A stretch of 36,126 nt of DNA from DASSWG01 sp041689995 (GCA_041689995.1 JBDNFD010000047.1:1-36126); one strand, 5' to 3'. Shown: positions 24,850 through 32,276, counted from the stretch's first letter. Notes: generated from the sequence alone by a model not told the origin. Numbers and translations: made by a program.

Positions 24850-24882
24850 AAACCTAACAGGTTTTGGAAACCTGTTAGGTTT
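24850..24882. repeat. REP-like palindrome, right of RAYT
   Basis: AAACCTAACAGGTTT (24850-24864), loop TGG, AAACCTGTTAGGTTT (24868-24882). It is the exact reverse complement of the left copy. It starts four bases after the RAYT stop and ends 11 bases before the queG ATG. Confidence 0.95.
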
Positions 24883-24893
24883 AAAAACATCGC

Positions 24894-25814
24894 ATGTTGA
24901 ACAAGCACAAAAATACCGAACTCATCAAAACCGAAGCCAAACGCCTCGGATTTCTTTCATGTGGCATTTCAAAAGCGGGCTTTTTGGAAAAAGAAGCTCC
25001 ACGATTGGAAAACTGGTTGAACCAAAACATGCATGGGGAAATGCAGTATATGGAAAATCATTTCGACAAACGTTTGGATCCCACAAAACTGGTTCCAGGC
25101 TCCAAAAGCGTGGTTTCTTTATTGTTGAATTATTTTCCGAAAGAAAAACAACCTGAAAATTCCTATAAAATAAGTAAATACGCTTATGGAACGGATTATC
25201 ATTTTATCATCAAAGATAAATTGAAACAATTAATGCAATTTATCCAAGATGAAATCGGCGAAGTCGATGGCCGCGTTTTTGTCGATTCCGCACCGGTTTT
25301 GGACAAAGCTTGGGCCGCAAAAAGTGGACTCGGATGGATCGGAAAACATTCCAACCTGATTACCAAACAAACCGGTTCCTTCTATTTTATTGCCGAACTG
25401 ATCCTCGATCTGGAATTGGAAGCCGACACGCCCGTCACCGGCCACTGCGGAAGTTGCACGGCCTGTATCGATGCTTGCCCAACCCAGGCAATTGTGGAAC
25501 CTTATAAAGTGGACGGCAGCAAATGTATTTCCTATTTCACCATCGAATTAAAAGAAGAATTGCCGGTTTCCCAAAAAGGAAAATTCGACGATTGGATGTT
25601 TGGTTGCGATATTTGTCAAGATGTTTGCCCTTGGAACCGATTTTCAAAACCGCACAATGAACCCCTTTTCAATCCGCACCCGGAATTATTGGAAATGAAC
25701 AAAAAGGATTGGGAGGAAATTACCGAAGAAGTATTTCAAAAGATTTTCAAGAAATCGGCGGTAAAACGAACGAAATTTTCGGGTTTAAAGCGGAATGTGG
25801 GATTTTTAAAATGA
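24894..25814 (+). CDS. queG: Epoxyqueuosine reductase QueG
   Basis: QueG reduces epoxyqueuosine to queuosine in tRNA anticodons, using cobalamin and two [4Fe-4S] clusters. The 306-residue protein has the catalytic Asp D131 (VDSAPVLDKAWAA), the cluster motifs C185, C188, C191 and C195 (CGSCTACIDACPTQAI) and C238, C241 and C245 (CDICQDVCPWN), and C211. It lacks the C-terminal HEAT-like region of E. coli QueG (379 residues), as other shorter family members do. The ATG at 24894 begins MLNKHKNTELIK, 11 bases after the REP palindrome, so the palindrome lies in its leader. Confidence 0.95.
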   Translation: MLNKHKNTELIKTEAKRLGFLSCGISKAGFLEKEAPRLENWLNQNMHGEMQYMENHFDKRLDPTKLVPGSKSVVSLLLNYFPKEKQPENSYKISKYAYGTDYHFIIKDKLKQLMQFIQDEIGEVDGRVFVDSAPVLDKAWAAKSGLGWIGKHSNLITKQTGSFYFIAELILDLELEADTPVTGHCGSCTACIDACPTQAIVEPYKVDGSKCISYFTIELKEELPVSQKGKFDDWMFGCDICQDVCPWNRFSKPHNEPLFNPHPELLEMNKKDWEEITEEVFQKIFKKSAVKRTKFSGLKRNVGFLK

Positions 25815-25961
25815 AAATATCCCAATTGGATTTTTGATTCTTCAAATTCCGATTTTGTTAATTATTGGATTCCATTCGTGAATTTTATTAATAAATAGGT
25901 GACAAATCCTATTTTGAAAACGATATGGTAACCAGATTATGTCATTGCATCATATTATCCA

Positions 25962-25969
25962 TATCTTTG
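25962..25969 (+). promoter_or_regulatory. Putative -7 element of maeB
   Basis: TATCTTTG, 19 bases before ATG 25989. TTG at 25945-25947 is 14 bases upstream, shorter than normal spacing. The start of transcription would be near 25975. Confidence 0.6.
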
Positions 25970-25988
25970 TTATCCCAATAAAACAATT

Positions 25989-28295
25989 ATGAGTAACGAA
26001 AGAAAGAGGAGGGAAGCCCTCGTTTACCACGCCAAGCCGAAACCAGGAAAAATTGAAGTGATCCCCACGAAAAAATATGCAACCCAGCGCGATTTGGGTT
26101 TGGCCTATTCCCCTTGGGTCGCCGAACCATGTTTGGAAATCGCCAAAGATAAAAACAACGCCTATAAATATACCGCAAAAGGAAATCTCGTTGCCGTCAT
26201 TTCCAACGGAACTGCGGTTTTGGGATTGGGGAATATTGGTCCCGACGCGTCCAAACCGGTTATGGAAGGAAAGGGTTTGTTGTTCAAAATATTTGCGGGT
26301 ATTGATGTATTTGACATTGAAATAGATACGGAAGATGTGGACGCTTTTGTCGAAACCGTTAAAAATATAGCTCCTACTTTCGGGGGAATTAATTTGGAAG
26401 ATATTAAAGCACCGGAAGCTTTTGAGATCGAGCGCAGATTGAAGGAAGAACTTGACATTCCCGTAATGCACGACGACCAGCACGGAACTGCAATTATTTC
26501 CGCCGCCGCTTTGTTGAATGCTTTGGAAATCACCAAGAAAAAAATAGGAAAAATTAAAATTGTGGTCAGTGGTGCGGGAGCTGCGGCGGTTTCCTGCACA
26601 AAATTGTATAAGGCTTTTGGTGCGAAGGCCGAAAATATCGTGATGTTGGACAGCAAAGGTGTAATCCGGAAAGATAGGGAAAGCCTTTCCGATTCAAAAA
26701 TGGAATTTGCCACCAAAAGAAAAATCAACACCTTGGAAGAAGCCATGAAAGGCGCCGATGTTTTTATGGGCCTTTCCGTGGCGAATATTGTTACCCCGGC
26801 TATGTTAAAAAGCATGGCTAAAAACCCGATTGTTTTTGCCATGGCAAATCCAAATCCAGAAATCGAATACGAACTTGCCGTGGCCACCCGCAAAGATATT
26901 ATTATGGCCACGGGGCGCAGCGACCATCCAAATCAAGTGAATAATGTGCTTGGATTTCCATTTATTTTCAGAGGAGCTTTGGATGTTCGTGCCACAAAAA
27001 TAAACGAGGAAATGAAAATGGCAGCAGTCAAAGCCTTGTCTGATCTGGCCAAAAAACCCGTTCCGGAACAGGTGAATATTGCTTATGGGGAAACGAAATT
27101 AGTTTTTGGACGGGAATATATTATTCCAAAACCCTTGGATCCGCGGTTAATTTCTGAAATTCCACCAGCGGTTGCAAAAGCGGCCATGGAAAGTGGTGTG
27201 GCCAAAGAACCCATAACTGATTGGGTGAAATATGAAGATGAATTATTGGAACGTTTGGGGAATGAAAATAAGATCACGCGTTTGCTTTTGAACCGGGCCA
27301 AAATGGCTCCCAAGCGAATTGTTTTTGCCGAAGCCGATCATTTAGATGTTTTGAAAGCAGCCCAAATTGTTTATGACGAAGGAATCGGGTTTCCTATTTT
27401 ATTGGGAAGAAAGACCGTGATCAAGGAATTGATGAACGAAATTGAATTCGATGATCGGAAAATAACCATTATCGATCCGAAATCGGATGATGAAAATGCA
27501 CATTTGGAAACTTATGCAAAAGTCTTATGGCAAGAAAGAAGGCGAAAAGGAATTACGCTTTACGAAGCAGAAAAATTAATGCGAGAACGGAATTATTTTG
27601 CCGCCATGATGCTGAAACAAGGCGATGCCGATGCGCTGCTTTCCGGCTATTCGAGAGCATATCCAACCGTGGTAAAACCTATGTTGGAACTGATTGGGTT
27701 GGCCAAAGGCGTCACTCGGATTGCGGCTACCAATTTAATGAACACTTCTCGCGGCCCATTGTTTATCAGCGATACGTCTATAAATATTGATCCCGATGCA
27801 AAAACATTAGCACGAATTGCCAAAATGACGGCTTATACCGTGAGAATGTTCGGGATGGAACCAGTGATGGCAATGGTTTCTTACGCTAATTTTGGTTCCA
27901 ATTCGGATGCCCATGCCCGAAAAGTGAGAGATGCCGTAACTTTTCTTCATGAGACATATCCGGATATTATAGTTGATGGCGAAGTGCAAGTCGATTTTGC
28001 CCTTAATAAGGAAATGCTTCAAAGCAAATTCCCCTTTTCAAAGCTGGCCGGCAGAAAGGTGAACACCCTGATTTATCCAAATTTGGATTCCGCGAATAGT
28101 ACTTATAAATTGATAAAAGAACTGAACCACACCGATTCCATTGGACCGATCATGATGGGATTGGCAAAACCTGCGCATATTTTACAACTCGGAGCCAGTG
28201 TGGAAGAAATGGTGAATATGGCTGCCGTTGCAGTCGTTGATGCACAAGAAAAGGAAAAATGGGCACAGAACAATGTGAAAAAAAAGAAAAAGTGA
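25989..28295 (+). CDS. maeB: NADP-dependent malic enzyme with phosphotransacetylase-like domain
   Basis: MaeB oxidatively decarboxylates malate to pyruvate with NADPH formation. The 768-residue protein has the malic N-domain (about 15-160, catalytic Y40 and K95), metal-binding E137, D138 (LEDIKAPEAFEIE) and HDDQHGTAI (161-169), a NADP-binding domain (about 165-420, GAGAAA at 195-200), and the C-terminal PTA-like domain (about 430-760, FAEADHLDVLKAAQ). In E. coli MaeB the PTA domain is not an active transacetylase but responds to acetyl-CoA and helps oligomerisation. The 768-residue chain is a full-length hybrid enzyme. The last residues are lysine-rich (NNVKKKKK). It has its own promoter. A gene remnant follows. 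Confidence 0.96.
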   Translation: MSNERKRREALVYHAKPKPGKIEVIPTKKYATQRDLGLAYSPWVAEPCLEIAKDKNNAYKYTAKGNLVAVISNGTAVLGLGNIGPDASKPVMEGKGLLFKIFAGIDVFDIEIDTEDVDAFVETVKNIAPTFGGINLEDIKAPEAFEIERRLKEELDIPVMHDDQHGTAIISAAALLNALEITKKKIGKIKIVVSGAGAAAVSCTKLYKAFGAKAENIVMLDSKGVIRKDRESLSDSKMEFATKRKINTLEEAMKGADVFMGLSVANIVTPAMLKSMAKNPIVFAMANPNPEIEYELAVATRKDIIMATGRSDHPNQVNNVLGFPFIFRGALDVRATKINEEMKMAAVKALSDLAKKPVPEQVNIAYGETKLVFGREYIIPKPLDPRLISEIPPAVAKAAMESGVAKEPITDWVKYEDELLERLGNENKITRLLLNRAKMAPKRIVFAEADHLDVLKAAQIVYDEGIGFPILLGRKTVIKELMNEIEFDDRKITIIDPKSDDENAHLETYAKVLWQERRRKGITLYEAEKLMRERNYFAAMMLKQGDADALLSGYSRAYPTVVKPMLELIGLAKGVTRIAATNLMNTSRGPLFISDTSINIDPDAKTLARIAKMTAYTVRMFGMEPVMAMVSYANFGSNSDAHARKVRDAVTFLHETYPDIIVDGEVQVDFALNKEMLQSKFPFSKLAGRKVNTLIYPNLDSANSTYKLIKELNHTDSIGPIMMGLAKPAHILQLGASVEEMVNMAAVAVVDAQEKEKWAQNNVKKKKK

Positions 28296-28317
28296 TTTGA
28301 ACTGATTTTTTTTGGAA

Positions 28318-28482
28318 AATGTTGAAAACCGAAAAGTGTTGAACCACGTAGGTGTGGTGGTCGGCGTTTCGGGAGACGGGATCCGGTTTATCCATTCCAC
28401 CACTTCGCGCGGCGTGATTGTTTCCAGCCTGGAACAAGCCTATTGGAAAGATGCTTTTTTGATGGTGCGGAGGGTGCTGTGA
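28318..28482 (+). pseudogene. C-terminal remnant of an NlpC/P60 peptidoglycan hydrolase
   Basis: A 54-codon open stretch encodes NHVGVVVGVSGDGIRFIHST, then TSRGVIVSSLEQAYWKD and AFLMVRRVL before TGA. This is the end of the NlpC/P60 fold: the HVG and FIHSTTSRGV segments hold the catalytic-His region, and the final strand (FLMVRRVL) closes the domain. The frame opens just after a TGA and has no credible start; the catalytic cysteine half is missing. It is a truncated gene, left beside maeB, with higher G+C than its surroundings. Confidence 0.75.
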
Positions 28483-28495
28483 AAGAAAATTTTCC

Positions 28496-28870
28496 CTATT
28501 GATGATCGTATATAAGAAGTTTTAGCTCCAACACTTTTTTAAAACCCATATCCGAAGTGACCAATGGTAAATCAAGATAGCAGGCCGTGGCCATTATAAT
28601 ACTGTCGGGAAGTTTGTTTTTGTATTTTTTTCGTAGGTAAATAGCTGTGTGTTTGATGTCATCGTTTAAATCGATTGTTTTGCATCCATCGATAAATTCT
28701 TTGACCACAGTTTCCTCTTCGGCTGTTATTTCTGTGTAGCTCAACAACTCCAGTTCCGTAATAACGGAAATATAAATTTGTCTCCCGTGAAGGAGTTCCG
28801 CAAGGGTTTTGTCTCCATTTAATAAATAAAGAATAATATTCGTGTCCAGGAACAATTTATTCCCATTCAT
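28496..28870 (-). CDS. vapC: PIN-domain ribonuclease toxin VapC
   Basis: VapC toxins are PIN-domain RNases that cut specific tRNA or rRNA. From ATG 28870 the 124-residue protein has the PIN acidic quartet: D9 (FLDTNIILYLLNG), E39 or E41 (ISVITELELL), D89 (KLPDSIIMATA) and D107 (LVTSDMGF). An upstream in-frame start at 28942 would add 24 residues without PIN similarity and lies inside the antitoxin gene, so I did not use it. The start overlaps the VapB stop by 14 bases, the usual tight coupling. Target RNA is unknown. Confidence 0.92.
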   Translation of the reverse strand: MNGNKLFLDTNIILYLLNGDKTLAELLHGRQIYISVITELELLSYTEITAEEETVVKEFIDGCKTIDLNDDIKHTAIYLRKKYKNKLPDSIIMATACYLDLPLVTSDMGFKKVLELKLLIYDHQ

Positions 28871-29027
28871 TTCGAAGTTCTTTTTGAATGGCGAGCGCAT
28901 CTTTCTTAAGGCTGATGCTACCGCAATATTTATAAGCGTCAATACCGGGAGATTTGGTTTGCCATAAGGTTTTCAAAATTTCCCGGACATTTCTTTTTGA
29001 CGCGCCTTGTTTTAAAATAGCTACCAT
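28857..29027 (-). CDS. vapB: VapB-type antitoxin
   Basis: A 56-residue partner of the PIN toxin. The C-terminal half YKYCGSISLKKDALAIQKEL plus RNEWE has the acidic-amphipathic shape that wraps VapC toxins in Bacteroidota VapB proteins. The N-terminal part (MVAILKQGASKRNVREILKT) is basic and is probably the DNA-binding part, although shorter than AbrB-like VapB domains. An earlier TTG (29042) is also possible. A TATTTTTG element sits at 29048-29055, about 20 bases upstream. Confidence 0.8.
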   Translation of the reverse strand: MVAILKQGASKRNVREILKTLWQTKSPGIDAYKYCGSISLKKDALAIQKELRNEWE

Positions 29028-29047
29028 AATTTTTATGTTCAATATTA

Positions 29048-29055
29048 CAAAAATA
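29048..29055 (-). promoter_or_regulatory. Putative -7 element of vapBC
   Basis: Minus-strand TATTTTTG, 20 bases before the vapB ATG at 29027 and inside the 35-base gap after the XRE gene. So vapBC may be transcribed separately from the upstream regulator gene. No -33 TTG seen. Confidence 0.5.
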
Positions 29056-29062
29056 CTGATTT

Positions 29063-29419
29063 TTATCGATAAATCATTTCACCTTGCTCTTTGCTCCTTA
29101 AAAAAGCGATCACCTCCTCTTTTTCCTTTAAACGACTTTCATATTGCTCGATGAGTTTTTCGGGAACGGAAACATATTGCCCGAAATTGCCACCGTTTTG
29201 TGTATGCACGGAAAAAGAATTGGTTTCCTCGCCATATATTTTAGCAGTTGTACAACCAAGTTCCTTTGCCAAAACAGGAATTTCCTCAGCGGCAAACTTT
29301 ATTTCCCCGTTTTCCCGACAGCTGTATTGTGATTGTTTTAGGCCTAGCGCATGCGCAATGGCATCTTGCGAAAAATGTTTATCTTCCCGCAGTTTTTTGA
29401 TGGTTTCGTGGATTTCCAT
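29063..29419 (-). CDS. XRE-family helix-turn-helix regulator with coiled-coil tail
   Basis: A 118-residue DNA-binding protein. From ATG 29419, residues about 5-60 form an XRE HTH (MEIHETIKKLREDKHFSQ, DAIAHALGLKQSQYSCRENG, then EIPVLAKELGCT), and the tail (about 80-118, PEKLIEQYESRLKEKEEVIA) is a predicted coiled coil for dimerisation. An upstream opening to 29536 would add 39 residues that are not HTH-like and cross the RiPP promoter, so ATG 29419 is preferred. Its promoter (29433-29440) faces away from the RiPP promoter at 29499-29525. This divergent placement makes it a candidate regulator of the peptide cluster, but a VapBC or unrelated role is equally possible. Confidence 0.85.
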   Translation of the reverse strand: MEIHETIKKLREDKHFSQDAIAHALGLKQSQYSCRENGEIKFAAEEIPVLAKELGCTTAKIYGEETNSFSVHTQNGGNFGQYVSVPEKLIEQYESRLKEKEEVIAFLRSKEQGEMIYR

Positions 29420-29432
29420 AAAAGATTTTTGA

Positions 29433-29440
29433 CAAATATA
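29433..29440 (-). promoter_or_regulatory. -7 element of the XRE gene
   Basis: Minus-strand TATATTTG, 13 bases before ATG 29419, in the divergent 188-base gap. No -33 TTG seen. Confidence 0.6.
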
Positions 29441-29498
29441 ATGGTTTATGCTTAACCCACATCCTAAATGTTCTAAAGCCATAGGTTTTAATGAAATT

Positions 29499-29525
29499 TT
29501 GCTTTTCTTTTGACTTTTATATTTG
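29499..29525 (+). promoter_or_regulatory. Promoter of the RiPP precursor genes (TTG-N16-TATATTTG)
   Basis: TTG at 29499-29501, a 16-base spacer and TATATTTG at 29518-29525. Transcription should begin near 29531, giving a leader of about 75 bases before the first precursor ATG (29608). Confidence 0.75.
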
Positions 29526-29536
29526 TTGCGCGACAA

Positions 29537-29552
29537 TCCCGAGGCATCGGGA
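29537..29552 (+). other. Hairpin in the precursor mRNA leader
   Basis: TCCCGA, loop GGCA, TCGGGA, close to the expected 5' end of the precursor transcript. It might protect the mRNA from 5' decay; no T-run follows, so it is not a terminator. The remaining leader is A-rich up to AGAAATT-ATG. Confidence 0.6.
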
Positions 29553-29607
29553 GGGAGGAAACCGAAAAGCCCTAAAATGAGTAGGTGAAATTTAAATTTT
29601 AGAAATT

Positions 29608-29799
29608 ATGAAAACCAAATTTAACGAAAAATTATTCGAAAAGCAGATTGAAAGTAACTCCTGTAAAATAATGGGGGGGATTTATCAAGAAACATCTTAT
29701 ACAACAAATGAGTGTACAGACGGAGGTTGTGATTCGCAGACTATTACATACAATGATGAGGATCAACCTCTTTCTACTTGTTATTATCACTGTGAATAA
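29608..29799 (+). CDS. RiPP precursor peptide 1 (GG-leader)
   Basis: A 63-residue peptide of the grasp-with-spasm type. The leader MKTKFNEKLFEKQIESNSCK is followed by IMGG (GG at 23-24) and the core starts IYQETSY. The 39-residue core is rich in S/T and D/E, which supply the side chains for ester or amide crosslinks, and has C36, C41, C58 and C62. It shares T-x-x-Y-(N/D)-D-E-x4-S (45-56) with precursor 2. The start follows an A-rich region. It is the first gene of the cluster. No homologue was assigned to a known product. Confidence 0.9.
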   Translation: MKTKFNEKLFEKQIESNSCKIMGGIYQETSYTTNECTDGGCDSQTITYNDEDQPLSTCYYHCE

Positions 29800-29827
29800 T
29801 TAAAAAAAACTTAAAAACTTAAAAATC

Positions 29828-30019
29828 ATGAAAACAAATTTTAGTAACAAATTATTCTCGAAAAAAATTAGCGGTGAATATGTAATGGGTGGAATTTATG
29901 CTGCTTGTGGACATTCTTGCGCACAATGGTCTTATGGTGAAGATGAATGTGATACGGATGTTAGAACAATGAACTACGACGATGAAGGCAACCTCGTCTC
30001 TGATAGTGGATGGCAGTAG
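29828..30019 (+). CDS. RiPP precursor peptide 2 (GG-leader)
   Basis: A 63-residue paralogue of precursor 1: leader MKTNFSNKLFSKKISGEYVM with GG at 21-22 and core IYAACGHSCAQWSYGEDECD onward. The leader is nearly the same (MKT-F--KLF-K-I) and both cores begin IY, so the maturases and C39 protease should recognise the same signals. The shared T-x-x-Y-(N/D)-D-E-x4-S lies at 47-58. Core differs from precursor 1 in the N-terminal half (Cys, His, Trp), giving a distinct product. The gap from precursor 1 is 28 bases. The last residues are DSGWQ. Confidence 0.9.
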   Translation: MKTNFSNKLFSKKISGEYVMGGIYAACGHSCAQWSYGEDECDTDVRTMNYDDEGNLVSDSGWQ

Positions 30020-30037
30020 TGACCATAATCAATTTTT

Positions 30038-30083
30038 GGCACTTTGTGATGGCTATGAATTCTAATTACAAAGTGCCTTTTTT
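30038..30083 (+). terminator. Strong intrinsic terminator after the precursor genes
   Basis: Perfect 10-bp stem GGCACTTTGT (30038-30047) and ACAAAGTGCC (30068-30077), a 20-base loop, then TTTTTT. It lies 19 bases past the precursor 2 stop and 34 bases before the lipoprotein ATG. Partial readthrough would make much more precursor than maturase and exporter mRNA. No strong promoter was seen after it. Confidence 0.9.
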
Positions 30084-30116
30084 AGTATTATAATAAAACT
30101 TTTTAATATTTTAAGA

Positions 30117-31175
30117 ATGAAGTATATTACTTTATTTATCCTCCTTTTTGCCTCGATTTTATTGTTTAGTTGTAATTTATTTCATAATACCACTAATGAT
30201 CCAATTACCTTACAGGAATGGCTTGCCGAAAAAGAAGTGTTAGATAGTTTAATAAAGGTATCTACACATAAAGATTGCCTGGCGTTTGAAAAAATAGTTT
30301 TACAATTAAAAATCAAGGAATTTAAAAAACGTACTTATTCTTCTTTGGCCAAGTGCTATTATCGGGCAGGGAATTTGGATAAGGCAAAAAACTATTTATT
30401 AAAGGATATTGCCTCAGGACTTCATATCAGCTACATTGATAGTACGGAGTTTTCTTTAATTTATGCAGACATCAAAAAAAAGTATCCCGAGCTTCACCAA
30501 AAATTCTGGCAAGATAAAGATACAAGTTACTTCCAACCGATGGAAAAACGAGTAAAATTAGATCAAGAATTGGTTGGACAATATGAAAAAAGGGAACAGG
30601 TTATCGATGAGAACACTAAGTTTTTGCTTTCCTATGTAAAAGAAAATGGCTTTCCTTGGCAGCCGCGTTCGCCAAGATATTTTAAAAAAGAGCGTTTCCG
30701 TATAAATATTGAACCAGGGCTTATGGCTATTCACGCCGACATCAAAGATAAAATAGTTCTTCGGGAATACGCGATTGAAAGCGCACGAAAGGGCAAAAAC
30801 AGTTGGCATATCCCAATAGGGATAGGAGTAACCTTTTATACCCAAATGTCACCTAGTTCAGTGAAGCCTATTCGTTTCGTTTATTTTGATTCAAACAATC
30901 AGTTGCAACTGGCCAAATCGTATTTACAACTTCATTGTATAAAAAAGTATGCTGAATGGAATCATATTGTCCAAATTAAAATTCAACCCTCCAAAGCGAA
31001 TTCCTCGAGTCAAAAAGAGATTGCAAAACAATTGAAAGGACTAAAAACGAGTTTACAGAATCAACTTTCGATGGACAAGGTAGTAATAGAAATATCTCAA
31101 ACCCCGAATCCGAATGAAATGGACTTACAGTCTAAGGGACGTTATGCCTACACGTTTACCAATTATTTTCATTAA
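30117..31175 (+). CDS. Lipoprotein of unknown function in the RiPP cluster
   Basis: A 352-residue lipoprotein: signal MKYITLFILLFASILLFS with lipobox cysteine C19. A TPR-like helical part (about 50-125, YSSLAKCYYRAGNLDKAKNY) is followed by a globular domain (about 145-350) with LDQELVGQYEKREQVIDEN, FPWQP and GLMAIHADIKDKIVLREYAI; this resembles DUF6624-type proteins, but I am not sure. The final part has RFVYFDSNNQ and QLSMDKVVIEIS. It is the first gene after the terminator and is one base from gwsG. Possible roles are immunity, product binding or assembly of the export complex at the outer membrane; none is shown by sequence. Confidence 0.8.
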   Translation: MKYITLFILLFASILLFSCNLFHNTTNDPITLQEWLAEKEVLDSLIKVSTHKDCLAFEKIVLQLKIKEFKKRTYSSLAKCYYRAGNLDKAKNYLLKDIASGLHISYIDSTEFSLIYADIKKKYPELHQKFWQDKDTSYFQPMEKRVKLDQELVGQYEKREQVIDENTKFLLSYVKENGFPWQPRSPRYFKKERFRINIEPGLMAIHADIKDKIVLREYAIESARKGKNSWHIPIGIGVTFYTQMSPSSVKPIRFVYFDSNNQLQLAKSYLQLHCIKKYAEWNHIVQIKIQPSKANSSSQKEIAKQLKGLKTSLQNQLSMDKVVIEISQTPNPNEMDLQSKGRYAYTFTNYFH

Positions 31176-31176
31176 G

Positions 31177-32112
31177 ATGGTTTTAATCTTCTCCATAAAT
31201 TCCGATTATTCAACAAATGAAGTAATACGATGGCTGTTAAAACGAAAAATAAAAATTATTCGTATTAACGAGAATGATCAAATTATAATAAAGCGGTTAT
31301 CAAATAGTAATGCTGTTCTTTCCTTAGATGGTGAGGAGTTTACTTTATCAGATATAGATTCGATTTGGTATAGAAGGGGAGATTTATTTATGAAAACCTT
31401 ATTTTCATCAAAAAGTATTGTGCAAGAATATAACAAACAAGAAACAGATGAAATCAGGTCTTATTTTCATACTTTAATTGAAAATAAAAGAAATTTAAAC
31501 AACCGTAATTTTAGTACGGTAAACAAGCTAGAGGTTTTAAAATATTGCAAAGATAACGGTTTAAATAAAGCACCATTTATCATAACTCAATGTAAAGATG
31601 AGCTTTTAAAGTTTTTTCTTGACAATGATAAAAAAATTATTTCTAAGGCAATCAATACCCCGTATATTTTAATGTCAAACGGAATAACATATATGTCATA
31701 TACTTATAAGGTGGATGATAATTTTATAAAAAACTTGAATTCTACATTTACCCCTACCTTTTTTCAACAACAGATTAAAAAAAAATATGAAATACGCACC
31801 GTTTATTTGAATGAAAAATTCTATAGCATGATTATTTTTTCTCAAAAAAATAAAAAAACTGCAATAGATTTTAGACATTATGATATGGATAAACCTAACC
31901 GGCTTTCTCCCTTTAAACTGCCTAATTGGTTTCAGAAAAAAATGTTAAAAATGTTGAAAGAATTTGGAATAAATTGTGCGTCGTTTGATACTATTATTTC
32001 GGGGAAAAATGAATATTTTATGATTGATTTAAATCCAATTGGTCAATTTGGCATGGTATCCCAACCCTGCAATTATAATTTGGAAGAAAAATTTGCAAAA
32101 TTTTTAATATGA
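31177..32112 (+). CDS. gwsG: Grasp-with-spasm ATP-grasp peptide maturase
   Basis: An ATP-grasp ligase that would form side-chain ester or amide links on the precursor peptides, as in microviridin-type graspetides. The 311-residue protein has the N-terminal IDSIWYRRGDLF (60-71) typical of this family, the central ATP-grasp core (RTVY at 207-210) and the Mg/ATP-binding DLNPIGQFGMVSQPCNYNLE (284-303). I chose ATG 31177 (MVLIFSINSDYS), one base after the lipoprotein stop; the open frame begins at 31114 inside that gene. The stop overlaps the following 55-codon gene as ATGA. The gene is visibly A+T-rich (31741-31800 has about 30% G+C). Confidence 0.93.
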   Translation: MVLIFSINSDYSTNEVIRWLLKRKIKIIRINENDQIIIKRLSNSNAVLSLDGEEFTLSDIDSIWYRRGDLFMKTLFSSKSIVQEYNKQETDEIRSYFHTLIENKRNLNNRNFSTVNKLEVLKYCKDNGLNKAPFIITQCKDELLKFFLDNDKKIISKAINTPYILMSNGITYMSYTYKVDDNFIKNLNSTFTPTFFQQQIKKKYEIRTVYLNEKFYSMIIFSQKNKKTAIDFRHYDMDKPNRLSPFKLPNWFQKKMLKMLKEFGINCASFDTIISGKNEYFMIDLNPIGQFGMVSQPCNYNLEEKFAKFLI

Positions 32113-32276
32113 AAAAGAAAATTACTAAAGAAGTTTTATGTGGGAATGCACCTTTACATTTAAACTCGCTTGAAGCAAAAAACATGAAGAAGACCCATAT
32201 TTATCATACAAGAATTTCAAAATTATTAAAAACTAATAGCATCGTGCTAACCCACTTTTATAAATCTCCTTTATGA
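32109..32276 (+). CDS. 55-residue protein coupled between the two maturase genes
   Basis: A 55-residue frame from ATG 32109 to TGA 32274-32276: MKKKITKEVLCGNAPLHLNS (1-20), LEAKNMKKTHIYHTRISKLL (21-40), KTNSIVLTHFYKSPL (41-55). Its ATG overlaps the gwsG stop as ATGA, and its stop overlaps the gwsS ATG as ATGA. Both couplings argue for translation. It is basic, without signal peptide, membrane segment or GG-leader. It resembles no family I know. It may be a small partner of the maturases, or only a coupling bridge that carries ribosomes to gwsS. Confidence 0.65.
   Translation: MKKKITKEVLCGNAPLHLNSLEAKNMKKTHIYHTRISKLLKTNSIVLTHFYKSPL

Larger units (their letters stand above)
24210..24882. mobile_element. 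RAYT gene flanked by mirror-image REP palindromes
   Basis: A unit of 673 bp: left palindrome (24210-24242), RAYT gene (24259-24846) and right palindrome (24850-24882). The right palindrome is the exact reverse complement of the left, centre included (TTTCCAAAA against TTTTGGAAA). This is the arrangement of REP/RAYT systems, in which a domesticated Y1 transposase and its own palindromes persist together. It separates ruvB from queG. Another palindrome of the family is at 13784-13814. Confidence 0.85.

Noticed and set aside
26162..26911. A 249-codon minus-strand open frame opposite maeB
   Set aside because: It lies fully antisense to a clear malic enzyme domain, has no domain or leader features, and reflects codon bias of maeB.
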